Assembly (NCBI GenBank): GCA_016713675.1
Contig: JADJOS010000001.1
Span: 682,001-746,000 of the forward strand
Direction of reading: 5' to 3'
Origin: Acidobacteriota bacterium
GTDB lineage: Bacteria > Acidobacteriota > Blastocatellia > Pyrinomonadales > Pyrinomonadaceae
DNA: 64,000 nucleotides
The position numbers and the translations under genes are program-made. Below are positions 51,412 to 59,301 of the stretch, piece after piece (the first letter of the stretch is position 1; each line of letters starts with the position of its first letter). The notes under the pieces are model-generated. The model ran no database searches and had not been told where the DNA came from. It worked only from the letters and a program-made list of their open reading frames with translations.

Positions 51412-52182
51412 GTGGATACGAACAATAATAACGACAATTTACGCCGACTTCAGCGGAAATATCTGCTCGGGGCGGCAGCGATCATCCCGATCTCCCCGTT
51501 TTTGTATATTCAGGGCCAGATCACACGTTGGAAAGTCGGCCTACTTCCTGACGCGGCGGGCAGCAAGCATGGAAAATATGGTGAAGGCGACAACGCGGCA
51601 AAGCTCTATGTGATCGGCGAATCGACAGTCGCCGGTCTCGGAGCCAGAACACATGAAGTGGCTCTCGCCGGACAATTTGCTAAGTATTTAAGCCTGCACA
51701 AAAATCGTCCTGTCGAATGGAAAGTGCTGGGCAAAAATGGCGTTACGGCCCGCCGGACGATCAACGAACTCGTCCCTCATATGCCGGATGAAAAGTTCGA
51801 TTACATTCTCCTCGGCATCGGCGGAAACGATGTGATGAGGCTCTCCAGCCCGCGAAAATGGCGCAGCGATATGATCGAGCTGATCGGTATCGTTCGCCAT
51901 AAGAATCCCGACGCTGTCATATTCATCTCAAACTGCCCGATGATCGTCCTATCGCCAATCATGCCTGAGCCGGTGAAGACCATTCTCTGGACGTTATCAC
52001 AAATGCACGACGCGAATATTCGTGAATTCACGCGTGATATGGATCGCGTCTTCTATTATCCGCAGCCCGTCGATGTGCCCGCCGAAGGATTCTTCGAAGA
52101 CGGCATTCACCCGTCAGAACAGGGCTATCGCGACTGGGCCGAGGCAATGATCAGGCACTTTGCCGCCAATCATGAATGGTGA
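51412..52182 (+). CDS. SGNH/GDSL-type hydrolase
   Basis: This 256-residue esterase-like protein has an N-terminal hydrophobic segment (KYLLGAAAIIPISPFLYIQG), block I KLYVIGESTVAGLGA with the nucleophile Ser in GES instead of GDS, the Gly/Asn blocks LGIGGNDVMR, and Asp-His in FEDGIHPSEQGYRDW. A GTG start at 51412 was chosen to avoid a long overlap with the divergent lipoprotein gene; the true start is uncertain. Its stop overlaps the next gene by seven bases. Confidence 0.82.
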   Translation: MDTNNNNDNLRRLQRKYLLGAAAIIPISPFLYIQGQITRWKVGLLPDAAGSKHGKYGEGDNAAKLYVIGESTVAGLGARTHEVALAGQFAKYLSLHKNRPVEWKVLGKNGVTARRTINELVPHMPDEKFDYILLGIGGNDVMRLSSPRKWRSDMIELIGIVRHKNPDAVIFISNCPMIVLSPIMPEPVKTILWTLSQMHDANIREFTRDMDRVFYYPQPVDVPAEGFFEDGIHPSEQGYRDWAEAMIRHFAANHEW

Positions 52183-53645
52183 ACATTGACGATATTTGTG
52201 CGTTCCTCGACGGCCATCACGAATGGCTGTTGGTTCGCGAATTCGACAAGACCTTTCCGCTCGACCGCACTGAGATCGAAGTTGGAGTCGATGGTGATAA
52301 GACCATGTTCGGATTTCTCGACGACAATGGTTTTCACTCATGGAGGTTGAACGACGCAACGCTTTCAAATAACGAGATCTCGCTCGATGTTGCCGGTGCT
52401 TTTGGACGGAAACGCGAAACGATCAGGCTTGTTCCGCGAGTCGCCGCGGCCGAGATCGCTGCTGAGATCGAGATCGCTAGGCTAAAGATGGCGAATGAGA
52501 TCGCCGCAATGATCGAGCCGAGTTTCCCGGGAACCAAACTCGGCCGCGTCGCCTTAAATGTCGAAACCGGCCGTCTTGCTCAGATCCAATTCGAAACGAT
52601 CGATAAGATCCCGATGGCGGCGATCGCCGATATTACCGGCAAGCTTACAAGCGAAGCCGTCATGACCGCCGCGATGCTTTGGCTCGAAAAATTAGGCTCG
52701 CGAAAGAAAAAACCGGTCCTCGATATCTGGATAATATGCGAAAAACGCAGTTCGCGAAACACCCAAAAACTCCACACTCTGCTCACCGAAAAATGGAAGG
52801 CCAAGATCACAGTATTAGAGATCGACCGAAAGCTCGATCCGCCGCGGCTGATAGAATTGCCAAAACGCAAGATCCGCGATCTATGGCGTGAAAAGGCCAG
52901 AAAACTTGTCATACCGGCAGATCCGATGCCGAGCGAAACTGCACGAAAGATTATCGATCTTGCTCCGGAAAAGATCGACATTATCTACTCGAAACAGGGC
53001 GAGACACTGCGGTTCATGGGCCTGCCGTTTGGCCGTGTAAGATCGATCATGGGAGAGGAAAAGGCCTGGTTCGGTGTCGGCACAAATCGGTCGATCCTGG
53101 GTCACGATAATGCTGACAGGCTCAGGAATTTAGTCGCAGAACTCACACTTAACCGCTCGCCCGATCCGCCGAATAAACGCCACGAGTTCTTTCGAACGGC
53201 TCCCGAAGCTTGGCTCGAATCGATCCTTCGCCGCAATATCAAATTGCTCGACGGTAATGTGATCTTGTCACCGATCTATAATCAGTTTCGCTCGTCGAAT
53301 GACAAGATCGACCTGCTCGCACTCCGATGTGACGGTCGTTTGGTAATAATCGAACTCAAGACGCAGCCCGACCGCGAAATGGTCTTTCAGGCAGCGGACT
53401 ATTGGCGAAAGATAGAATTACAGCGTCGGCGGGGACTGCTTGCCGAAGCAAATTTGTTTGGCGGCATGGAGATAATGGACAAACCCGCACTCGTCTACCT
53501 CACCGCTCCGGCGTGGAGCTTTCATCGAGATTTTGAGTTTTTTGCTAAAGCAGTTTCACCCGAGATCGAACTTTGGCGGTTTGAACTGCACGAACATTGG
53601 CGTGAAGCGATCCGGGTGGTTGGGCGAATGGGCACATCGGAATAG
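52176..53645 (+). CDS. Unknown protein with C-terminal PD-(D/E)XK nuclease-like domain
   Basis: I do not recognise the N-terminal 340 residues of this 489-residue protein. The C-terminal part (about residues 360-440) has the pattern of a restriction-endonuclease-like fold: SSNDKIDLLALRCDGRLVII followed by ELKTQPDREMVFQAADYW, i.e. an Asp and an E-x-K separated as in NucS/DUF91-type enzymes. The middle region (KPVLDIWIICEKRSSRN and KAKITVLEIDRKLDPPRL) may form another alpha-beta domain. It overlaps the SGNH hydrolase gene by seven bases. A role in DNA repair or nucleic-acid cleavage is inferred only. Confidence 0.75.
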   Translation: MVNIDDICAFLDGHHEWLLVREFDKTFPLDRTEIEVGVDGDKTMFGFLDDNGFHSWRLNDATLSNNEISLDVAGAFGRKRETIRLVPRVAAAEIAAEIEIARLKMANEIAAMIEPSFPGTKLGRVALNVETGRLAQIQFETIDKIPMAAIADITGKLTSEAVMTAAMLWLEKLGSRKKKPVLDIWIICEKRSSRNTQKLHTLLTEKWKAKITVLEIDRKLDPPRLIELPKRKIRDLWREKARKLVIPADPMPSETARKIIDLAPEKIDIIYSKQGETLRFMGLPFGRVRSIMGEEKAWFGVGTNRSILGHDNADRLRNLVAELTLNRSPDPPNKRHEFFRTAPEAWLESILRRNIKLLDGNVILSPIYNQFRSSNDKIDLLALRCDGRLVIIELKTQPDREMVFQAADYWRKIELQRRRGLLAEANLFGGMEIMDKPALVYLTAPAWSFHRDFEFFAKAVSPEIELWRFELHEHWREAIRVVGRMGTSE

Positions 53646-53655
53646 ACATATAGTG

Positions 53656-53723
53656 GCTGCGAAAAGGCAAAGAAGACGCAAAATCAGGCTTCATAATCTG
53701 CGTCTTTTATGCCTTTTCGCGGC
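53656..53723. repeat. Intergenic repeat hairpin 7 (GCGAAAAGGCAAAG-type units)
   Basis: Arms 53656-53680 and 53699-53723 are 25 bases each and complementary at about 22 positions, with an 18-base loop. The arm has degenerate GAAAAGGCA and AAGAAGACGCA units. It lies between two convergent genes and could serve as a bidirectional terminator, ending three bases before the response-regulator stop. Confidence 0.8.
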
Positions 53724-53725
53724 AA

Positions 53726-54430
53726 TTAGCTCTTGTCTTGTACAAATTTGTAACCGATGCCGCGGACGGTCTGGACGATCTTTGGGTTGTTTGGTTCGTT
53801 TTCGAGATGGCGGCGGAGGCGGACGATGAAATTGTCGATGGCTCGGGTGTCGGTGTCTTCCTGCAGGTCCCAGACCTCTTCGAGGATCACCTTTCGCGAC
53901 ACCGCACGGCCCTCGTGCTCGATCAAGTAACTCAACAGTTTCGCTTCCATCAGCGTAATGTGGATCAGTTCTTCGCCGTTGCGGAGTTCCAGATTTTCGA
54001 AGTCGATCGTACGTCCGTTAACGGTTACTACACTCGCGATGTCCTTTGATTTGGTATCCGATTCTAACCATTGCCTGCGGCGAAGGAGGCCCTTCAAACG
54101 AGCGAGGAATATCTCCAAGTCGAACGGCTTAGCGAGGTAATCATCAGTTCCGGCCTCAAAACCCAGCAAAACATCCTCGGGCCGGCCGCGAGCAGTCAGC
54201 ATCAGTATCGGTGTGTAATCTCCTCGGGAACGCATTGTTCGGGCAACATCAAATCCGTCGATCCCGGGCATCATGACATCGAGCACGACAGCGTCGAATT
54301 TCGCGGCCTCGAGCCATTTGACCGCAATTTCCCCATCCTCAGCGATCTCGGCCTGAAACCCCTCGGCCTCGAGGTTGAACCGAAGGCCGTCGGCCAAATG
54401 TTGTTCATCTTCGACAATGAGAATTTTCAT
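53726..54430 (-). CDS. OmpR/PhoB-type response regulator
   Basis: This 234-residue regulator has a receiver domain (KILIVEDEQHLADGLRFNLEAEG, phosphoacceptor Asp51 in DAVVLDVMMPG, Lys in DYLAKPFD) and a winged-helix DNA-binding domain ending in IVQTVRGIGYKFV. The ATG at 54430 was chosen because it begins the first beta strand. The gene lies 13 bases after the histidine-kinase stop and is its cognate partner. Confidence 0.95.
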   Translation of the reverse strand: MKILIVEDEQHLADGLRFNLEAEGFQAEIAEDGEIAVKWLEAAKFDAVVLDVMMPGIDGFDVARTMRSRGDYTPILMLTARGRPEDVLLGFEAGTDDYLAKPFDLEIFLARLKGLLRRRQWLESDTKSKDIASVVTVNGRTIDFENLELRNGEELIHITLMEAKLLSYLIEHEGRAVSRKVILEEVWDLQEDTDTRAIDNFIVRLRRHLENEPNNPKIVQTVRGIGYKFVQDKS

Positions 54431-54443
54431 ATTCGAACAGAAA

Positions 54444-55331
54444 TTAAACTTTCGGCAACCGTACAATTATCGTGGTTCCGAGACCTTCACCCTTGCTTTC
54501 GGCACGCACAGTGCCGCCGTGCTTTGCGACAATTGACTCGACGATAGCGAGCCCGAGCCCGGTTCCTTTTGTTGTCGACGATGTGGAATTCTGGGCACGG
54601 TAGAATCGTTTGAATACACGTTTCAGATCGCTGCGTGCCATGCCGATACCATTGTCGCGGACAAATATCTCTGCCTTTTTTGGCCTAGCACTACGAAGCT
54701 TTATGGTAATTTTGGGCCCGTCGGGAGAATATTTTATCGCGTTGTCGATCAGATTGGCGATGGCCGTTTGGAGTTCGGCACGATCGCCCATGATCTCGAT
54801 CTTCTCATTCGGCGGCGAAAATCTTATCGCGGAGTCATCCAGATGGCGACGCACAACGGTCGCCCGGATAGTCTCGCTGATCAGATCACCTAGATCTATC
54901 TCGGCGAGATTCATCAGACGCTGCTTCTCACGCGTGCGACTCGCCTGCAGCACTTGCTCAACAGTGCCGAGAAGGCGGGCATTGTCGTCGAGCATGATGT
55001 CATAAAATTCGAGCTGTTTCTCACGCGGAAGGTCACGTGCCTTGAGCGTTTCGAGATATAGCTTGATCGAAGCGATCGGCGTTTTTAGTTCATGTGTAAC
55101 AGCGTTTAGAAAAGCATCGTGCTGTTCGTTGCGGCGGATTTCGCGAACCAGGAAGATCGTATTGAGGATCAAGCCCGTGATGATCAATAAAAAAAAGACC
55201 ACTCCAAACACAAGCAGAGCGACCTCACGCAGACTCAAGATGACCCAGCCTATATTCAGAGCAACCGCCAGCACCGAAAGACAGATGCCTAGGATAAGAA
55301 AGAATATTGCGGTTTTACGTCGGCGCATCAC
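54444..55331 (-). CDS. Membrane sensor histidine kinase
   Basis: This 295-residue kinase has two N-terminal transmembrane helices (about residues 8-30 and 37-63) with a very short extracytoplasmic loop. A HisKA domain (AFLNAVTHELKTPIASIKLYL, His80) and an ATPase domain follow, with N-box LIDNAIKYSPDG, G1 RDNGIGMA, and GTGLGLAIVESIVAKHGG. The tiny periplasmic loop suggests intramembrane sensing. The signal is unknown. The gene pairs with the downstream response regulator. Confidence 0.94.
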   Translation of the reverse strand: MMRRRKTAIFFLILGICLSVLAVALNIGWVILSLREVALLVFGVVFFLLIITGLILNTIFLVREIRRNEQHDAFLNAVTHELKTPIASIKLYLETLKARDLPREKQLEFYDIMLDDNARLLGTVEQVLQASRTREKQRLMNLAEIDLGDLISETIRATVVRRHLDDSAIRFSPPNEKIEIMGDRAELQTAIANLIDNAIKYSPDGPKITIKLRSARPKKAEIFVRDNGIGMARSDLKRVFKRFYRAQNSTSSTTKGTGLGLAIVESIVAKHGGTVRAESKGEGLGTTIIVRLPKV

Positions 55332-55371
55332 GTAGCGTTATTATTTCACAGCTTTAGCAATTGAGTGGGGG

Positions 55372-55460
55372 AGAAGAGGAGAAAAGGAGAAGGGGAGAAA
55401 AGGAATTCGGCATTCGAGCCTTTCTCCTCCTCTCCCCTTCTCCCTTTCTCCTCGTCTTCT
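55372..55460. repeat. Intergenic repeat hairpin 8 (GGAGAAAA-type units)
   Basis: A purine-rich arm (55372-55403, repeated GGAGAAAAGG/GGGGAGAA units of about 8-10 bases) faces a pyrimidine-rich arm (55419-55460). They form a long imperfect stem with a loop near ATTCGGCATTCGAG. The last base overlaps the stop codon of the desaturase gene. It separates the kinase gene from the desaturase gene on the same strand. Confidence 0.8.
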
Positions 55461-56329
55461 TACGCTGCTAGTTTCATTTCCTTTGGCGACTCTGATTCGG
55501 TTGCCAGATCATAGGCATAGACGTTCGAGATCAGCCCGAGCTTTTGGAGCATCCAGAGCTGGTACCAGTTAATATCAAATTCTTTCCAGGTAAAGCCGTG
55601 TTTGGCACTACGCGGAAACGCGTGGTGGTTGTTATGCCAGCCTTCGCCCCACGTGACGGCGGCGACGAGAGCGTTATTTCGCGAGTCGTCACGCGTATCA
55701 AATCGACGACTGCCCCAAAGGTGCGTTACCGAATCGACCATCCAGGTAAAATGCCAGCTAACGGCAACACGCATAACGATCGCCCAGATGACCATTGTCC
55801 ACCCGCCGATCGCAAACAACCCCGCGGCCAACAAGAGCGTTGTTACATAATAATACTTATCGATAAAGACCAAGTAAGGGTCTTTGAGCAGATCGGGCGA
55901 ATAGCGTTGACGGACAGATTGCGGCTGATTTTGTGCGGTTCCTTCGAATATCCAGCCGATGTGCGACCACCAGATCCCTTTTCGCGGACTGTGCGGGTCT
56001 TTGTCCGTGTCGGTAAATGCGTGGTGCAAACGATGCGTCGTAACCCATGAGATCGGGCCACTCTGGAGACCGAGCGTGCCGCAAGTCGCGAGAAAACGCA
56101 TCATCCATTTAGATGTCGTGAAACCACGATGCGTCAGCAATCGGTGATAGCCGATGCCGATGCCCCAGCTCGCCGCGATCACCCAAACCACAAGCGTGGC
56201 AATAAGATTTGCCCAGCTAAATGTAAAAATGGCTGCAAGGGCCGCAAGGTGAAACGCCGACACAAAAAAGATCGTGTTCCAATTGTATTTTCCGACTCGA
56301 GAAGGTGTAAATTCGACTACGTTTTGCAC
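55460..56329 (-). CDS. Acyl-CoA/acyl-lipid delta-9-type fatty acid desaturase
   Basis: This 289-residue integral membrane di-iron desaturase has three His boxes: GYHRLLTHRGF, THRLHHAFTD and WHNNHHAFPRSA, as in stearoyl-CoA-desaturase-type enzymes. About four transmembrane segments are visible. The GTG start (56329) has AGAGGA nine bases upstream; longer starts at 56362 and 56392 give an odd N-terminus and are less supported. It is divergent from the ACP-KAS cluster and probably adjusts membrane lipid unsaturation. Confidence 0.92.
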   Translation of the reverse strand: MQNVVEFTPSRVGKYNWNTIFFVSAFHLAALAAIFTFSWANLIATLVVWVIAASWGIGIGYHRLLTHRGFTTSKWMMRFLATCGTLGLQSGPISWVTTHRLHHAFTDTDKDPHSPRKGIWWSHIGWIFEGTAQNQPQSVRQRYSPDLLKDPYLVFIDKYYYVTTLLLAAGLFAIGGWTMVIWAIVMRVAVSWHFTWMVDSVTHLWGSRRFDTRDDSRNNALVAAVTWGEGWHNNHHAFPRSAKHGFTWKEFDINWYQLWMLQKLGLISNVYAYDLATESESPKEMKLAA

Positions 56330-56485
56330 TTGATTATATCCTCTGTAACTAAAATTGCACATTGGACCGAACCTCGGTCCACTTTTAACCATAGCAGGAT
56401 TGTTGGTCGGTAATTGTAAGAGTTATGTAACAGTTACGGCCTCAAAGACAATTAGCGCGAGCTGACCAAAACGGCGTTCGATGAG

Positions 56486-56518
56486 GCTCGTGCGTTTGCA
56501 CGGGCTTTTTACTATAAT
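56486..56518 (+). promoter_or_regulatory. Hairpin plus -10 box before the ACP gene
   Basis: A hairpin GCTCGTGC-GTTT-GCACGGGC (56486-56505) with five following T residues precedes TATAAT (56513-56518). The TATAAT is an ideal -10 element 45 bases before the ACP start, but no convincing -35 hexamer at 16-18 bases was found. The hairpin resembles a terminator, although no co-directional gene precedes it. Confidence 0.35.
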
Positions 56519-56563
56519 ATCGTTTCAGCATTGTTGGATTTCAACGTGAAAGAGGATCAATAG

Positions 56564-56911
56564 ATGTCAGAACAAACAGTTGCCGAACGAGTAATCAAAG
56601 TCTTTGCAAATTTCAAAAAGGTTCCGCCGGAAGAAATTTCGATGGAAACCACTTTCGAATCTCTGGGCCTCGATTCACTCGACGGCCTTAATCTCGTGTT
56701 CGAACTCGAAGAAGAGTTTGACATTATGATCCCTGACGACAAGGTCCAGATGATGAAGAGCGTAGCCGAAGCCGTCGAAGGCATAGAATGGCTGCTCGCG
56801 AATCCGGTCGACAACGCGGCTGAAATGGAACGTATCTTGAAAGAACGCGCCGGAATAAAGGACAAAGACGAAACGGCCGCACCGCCAGCGGAATCAGAAG
56901 ACGCCAAATAG
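56564..56911 (+). CDS. Acyl carrier protein-like protein with extended C-terminus
   Basis: This 115-residue protein has the ACP core (residues 1-80): ERVIKVFANFKKVPPEEIS and the phosphopantetheine site ESLGLDSLDGLNLVF with Ser38, then FDIMIPDDKVQMMKSVAEAV. The C-terminal 35 residues (KERAGIKDKDETAAPPAESEDAK) are an unusual acidic/Ala-Pro tail not found in housekeeping AcpP. It is 12 bases upstream of a KAS gene, so the two likely function together, possibly in a dedicated lipid pathway. Confidence 0.9.
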   Translation: MSEQTVAERVIKVFANFKKVPPEEISMETTFESLGLDSLDGLNLVFELEEEFDIMIPDDKVQMMKSVAEAVEGIEWLLANPVDNAAEMERILKERAGIKDKDETAAPPAESEDAK

Positions 56912-56923
56912 CAAACAAAATAG

Positions 56924-58138
56924 ATGAGAAGAGTTGTGATAACCGGAGTCGGCGTCGTTTCGCCGCTCGGAAATAACGCGATTGATTTTTGGGATGGCGT
57001 CTCTAATGGACGATCGGGGATCCGCGAGATACAGCGGGCCGATGTGTCGGCGATCCGATTCAAGAACGGCGGCGAACTGCGCGGTTTCGATGCGACCCAA
57101 CATTTTGACGACAAGGCGTTGATGTGGCTGGACGAGTTTGGTATCTACGGCATTGTCGCCGCTCGAGAAGCACTTGCCGACGCAGGCATTGTATTTACAG
57201 ATGAGCTCAAAGATAAGACCGGTGTTGTGACCGGTTCGTGCCTCGGCGGCAAGACTACCGAGGACGATATCTATTACAAGTATTATGTCGAAGGCAAAAT
57301 CCGTCAGCAGCCTACGGTAATTCCGCGTGCGATGAGCAACGCGGTCGCCAGCCAAGTTGCAATGGAGCACGGATTTACGGGAGCAAATTTTACACTCTCG
57401 ACAGCGTGTTCGTCTGCTAACCATGCAATGGGACATGCGTTTTGGTTGATCCGACAAGGAACGGTTGACGTCGCTGTTACTGGCGGCAGCGAGGCTCCGC
57501 TTTGCTGGGGTAATCTCAAGGCCTGGGAAGCGATGCGTGTCGTGTCGCCAGACACATGCCGCCCATTTTCAAAGGACCGCACGGGCATGATACTCGGCGA
57601 AGGCGGAGCAATGTTCGTGATGGAAACGCTTGAAAATGCACAGGCACGCGGTGCCACGATATATGCCGAGATCGTCGGTTTCGGAATGTCCGCCGATGCC
57701 CATCACCTGACAATGCCGTTAACGACCGGAGCTGCAAAAGCTATGCGTCTCTCACTTGAGGACGGAGGAATAAACGCTGACGAGGTCGGCTACGTAAATG
57801 CACACGGCACTGCGACAGCGGCCAACGACACAATGGAGGCGGCGGCGATCAGACTTGTTTTCGGTGAGCACGCAAAGGATGTCGCGGTAAGTTCGACAAA
57901 ATCAATGGTGGGGCATTCGCTCGGAGCGGCAGGAGCTATCGAGTCGGCAGCAACGGTTTTGGGGCTTCACCATGGCATTTTGCCCCCAAACATTAATTTC
58001 ACCGAGATCGATCCGGAATGCCATATTGACATCATCGCCAATACGGCACGCGAGAAGACCGTTGATGCTGCGATCTCAAATTCGTTTGCATTCGGTGGTC
58101 TCAACGCGGTTCTGGCGTTTCGTCGCTGGAAAGGCTGA
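56924..58138 (+). CDS. fabF: Beta-ketoacyl-ACP synthase II-like enzyme
   Basis: This 404-residue condensing enzyme elongates acyl chains on the ACP. The KAS II triad is visible: Cys162 in TLSTACSSANHAMG, His in NAHGTATAANDTMEA, and His in STKSMVGHSLGAAG, and the N-terminus is the usual VVITGVGVVSPLGN. The length is typical. Being paired with a non-standard ACP and an acyltransferase, it may serve a specialised lipid rather than the main fatty-acid cycle. ATG start. Confidence 0.95.
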   Translation: MRRVVITGVGVVSPLGNNAIDFWDGVSNGRSGIREIQRADVSAIRFKNGGELRGFDATQHFDDKALMWLDEFGIYGIVAAREALADAGIVFTDELKDKTGVVTGSCLGGKTTEDDIYYKYYVEGKIRQQPTVIPRAMSNAVASQVAMEHGFTGANFTLSTACSSANHAMGHAFWLIRQGTVDVAVTGGSEAPLCWGNLKAWEAMRVVSPDTCRPFSKDRTGMILGEGGAMFVMETLENAQARGATIYAEIVGFGMSADAHHLTMPLTTGAAKAMRLSLEDGGINADEVGYVNAHGTATAANDTMEAAAIRLVFGEHAKDVAVSSTKSMVGHSLGAAGAIESAATVLGLHHGILPPNINFTEIDPECHIDIIANTAREKTVDAAISNSFAFGGLNAVLAFRRWKG

Positions 58139-58148
58139 TCGCCCGAAA

Positions 58149-59090
58149 ATGGCCAAAAAAAGTTCGTTTCAAATTAGGGCCGAGTATGTTCTGGTGCTGG
58201 TCGTTGCGGGGGTTCTGGGTATTATGCCGAGGCGGCTGTCGGTCCGGGTCGGCCAACTGATCGTTAATTTTCTCTTCCTCTTTCTTTCTGATCTCAGACG
58301 AACGGCATTCATTAATACGGGCATCGCGTTTCCCGAAAAGAGCGATGACGAACGATGGAGTCTTGTGCGGGGATGTTTTGACAACCTCGGCCGCGTTATC
58401 GGCGAAGTTTGTCATTTCCCGACTGCAACCCCCGAAGGTATTTCACAATTGGTCGAATTTGATTTTGACGGCCTGGGTAGCGAGCGCGAATATTACGATG
58501 CTCAGGTGGCAAAAGGGCGAGGCACAATACTTGCGGGGCCGCACATGGGGAATTGGGAGATCGGCATTTTCGCTTATTCGGCCTCGAGAATGCCGATCAA
58601 TTACCTTGCCCGCCGTATGGATAACCCGCTCATCGAGAACTATATCACGGGTATTCGTACCAGATTTGGCAATCGTTCGATCAACAAACAAAATTCATTC
58701 AATGAAACGATCGGGCTGCTTCGAAACGGGGAAGTTCTGGGTGTAATGCCCGACATAAACGTCCAAAAAAAGGACGGCGTTTTCGTTCCGTTTTTTGGTA
58801 TTCCCGCATGCACTACGGCGGGTGTTGCGACATTGGCGCGTCGCACGAACGCAATGATCATCACGATGTGCTGCGTGTGGGATAAAGATAAGCGGAAATA
58901 CGTCGTTCATCACGGCAGTTTGATCGAAACGCCCTTTACCGATGACCGCCATCGCGACGTATTTGAATCCACGGCCGCCATGACCGCAGATATGGAATCA
59001 TTTGTCCGGGCATTTCCCGACCAATGGCTATGGATACACAAACGCTGGAAAACTCGCCCGGAGGGAGAACCGAACCCTTATGCAAGATAG
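58149..59090 (+). CDS. LpxL/HtrB-family lipid acyltransferase
   Basis: This 313-residue membrane-associated acyltransferase has one N-terminal hydrophobic region (ILGIMPRRLSVRVGQLIVNFLFLF area) and the family catalytic motif HMGNWE in TILAGPHMGNWEIG. It also has VLGVMPDINVQKKDGVFVPFFG and WLWIHKRWKTRPEGE near the end, matching LpxL/HtrB-type lipid A late acyltransferases. Its ATG is ten bases after the KAS gene stop. The KAS-ACP-acyltransferase combination points to lipid A or another acylated glycolipid. Confidence 0.92.
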   Translation: MAKKSSFQIRAEYVLVLVVAGVLGIMPRRLSVRVGQLIVNFLFLFLSDLRRTAFINTGIAFPEKSDDERWSLVRGCFDNLGRVIGEVCHFPTATPEGISQLVEFDFDGLGSEREYYDAQVAKGRGTILAGPHMGNWEIGIFAYSASRMPINYLARRMDNPLIENYITGIRTRFGNRSINKQNSFNETIGLLRNGEVLGVMPDINVQKKDGVFVPFFGIPACTTAGVATLARRTNAMIITMCCVWDKDKRKYVVHHGSLIETPFTDDRHRDVFESTAAMTADMESFVRAFPDQWLWIHKRWKTRPEGEPNPYAR

Positions 59091-59301
59091 AGTAAAGGAC
59101 ATGGCGGAAATTAAGATCTGCGAATCATGCGGCGAATCGTTCGGCTGCGGAGCAAAACTCGATGGCTGCTGGTGCTTCGATATCGAAATTCCGGCAGCGG
59201 CGGCGACAGTTCTCAAGTCACAATTCAGCGATTGTTTGTGCCCTAAATGCCTGACTGAGGACCACGGTGAACTTAATGGAACCACAAAGCAAACATCGTG
59301 A
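59080..59301 (+). CDS. Cysteine-rich CWC-family protein
   Basis: This 73-residue protein matches the cysteine-rich CWC family: IKICESCGESFGCGAKLDGCWCFDIE followed by DCLCPKCLTE, eight Cys residues suited to zinc binding. Function is unknown. The longer ATG (59080) is used; an ATG at 59101 with AAAGGA two bases upstream is an alternative. Its 3' end overlaps the convergent Nramp-like gene by 29 bases. Confidence 0.82.
   Translation: MQDRVKDMAEIKICESCGESFGCGAKLDGCWCFDIEIPAAAATVLKSQFSDCLCPKCLTEDHGELNGTTKQTS

Noticed and set aside
57972..58148. Longer N-terminus for the LpxL-like acyltransferase beginning inside the KAS gene
   Set aside because: It would overlap the KAS gene by more than 160 bases in another frame; the ATG at 58149 directly starts the conserved domain.
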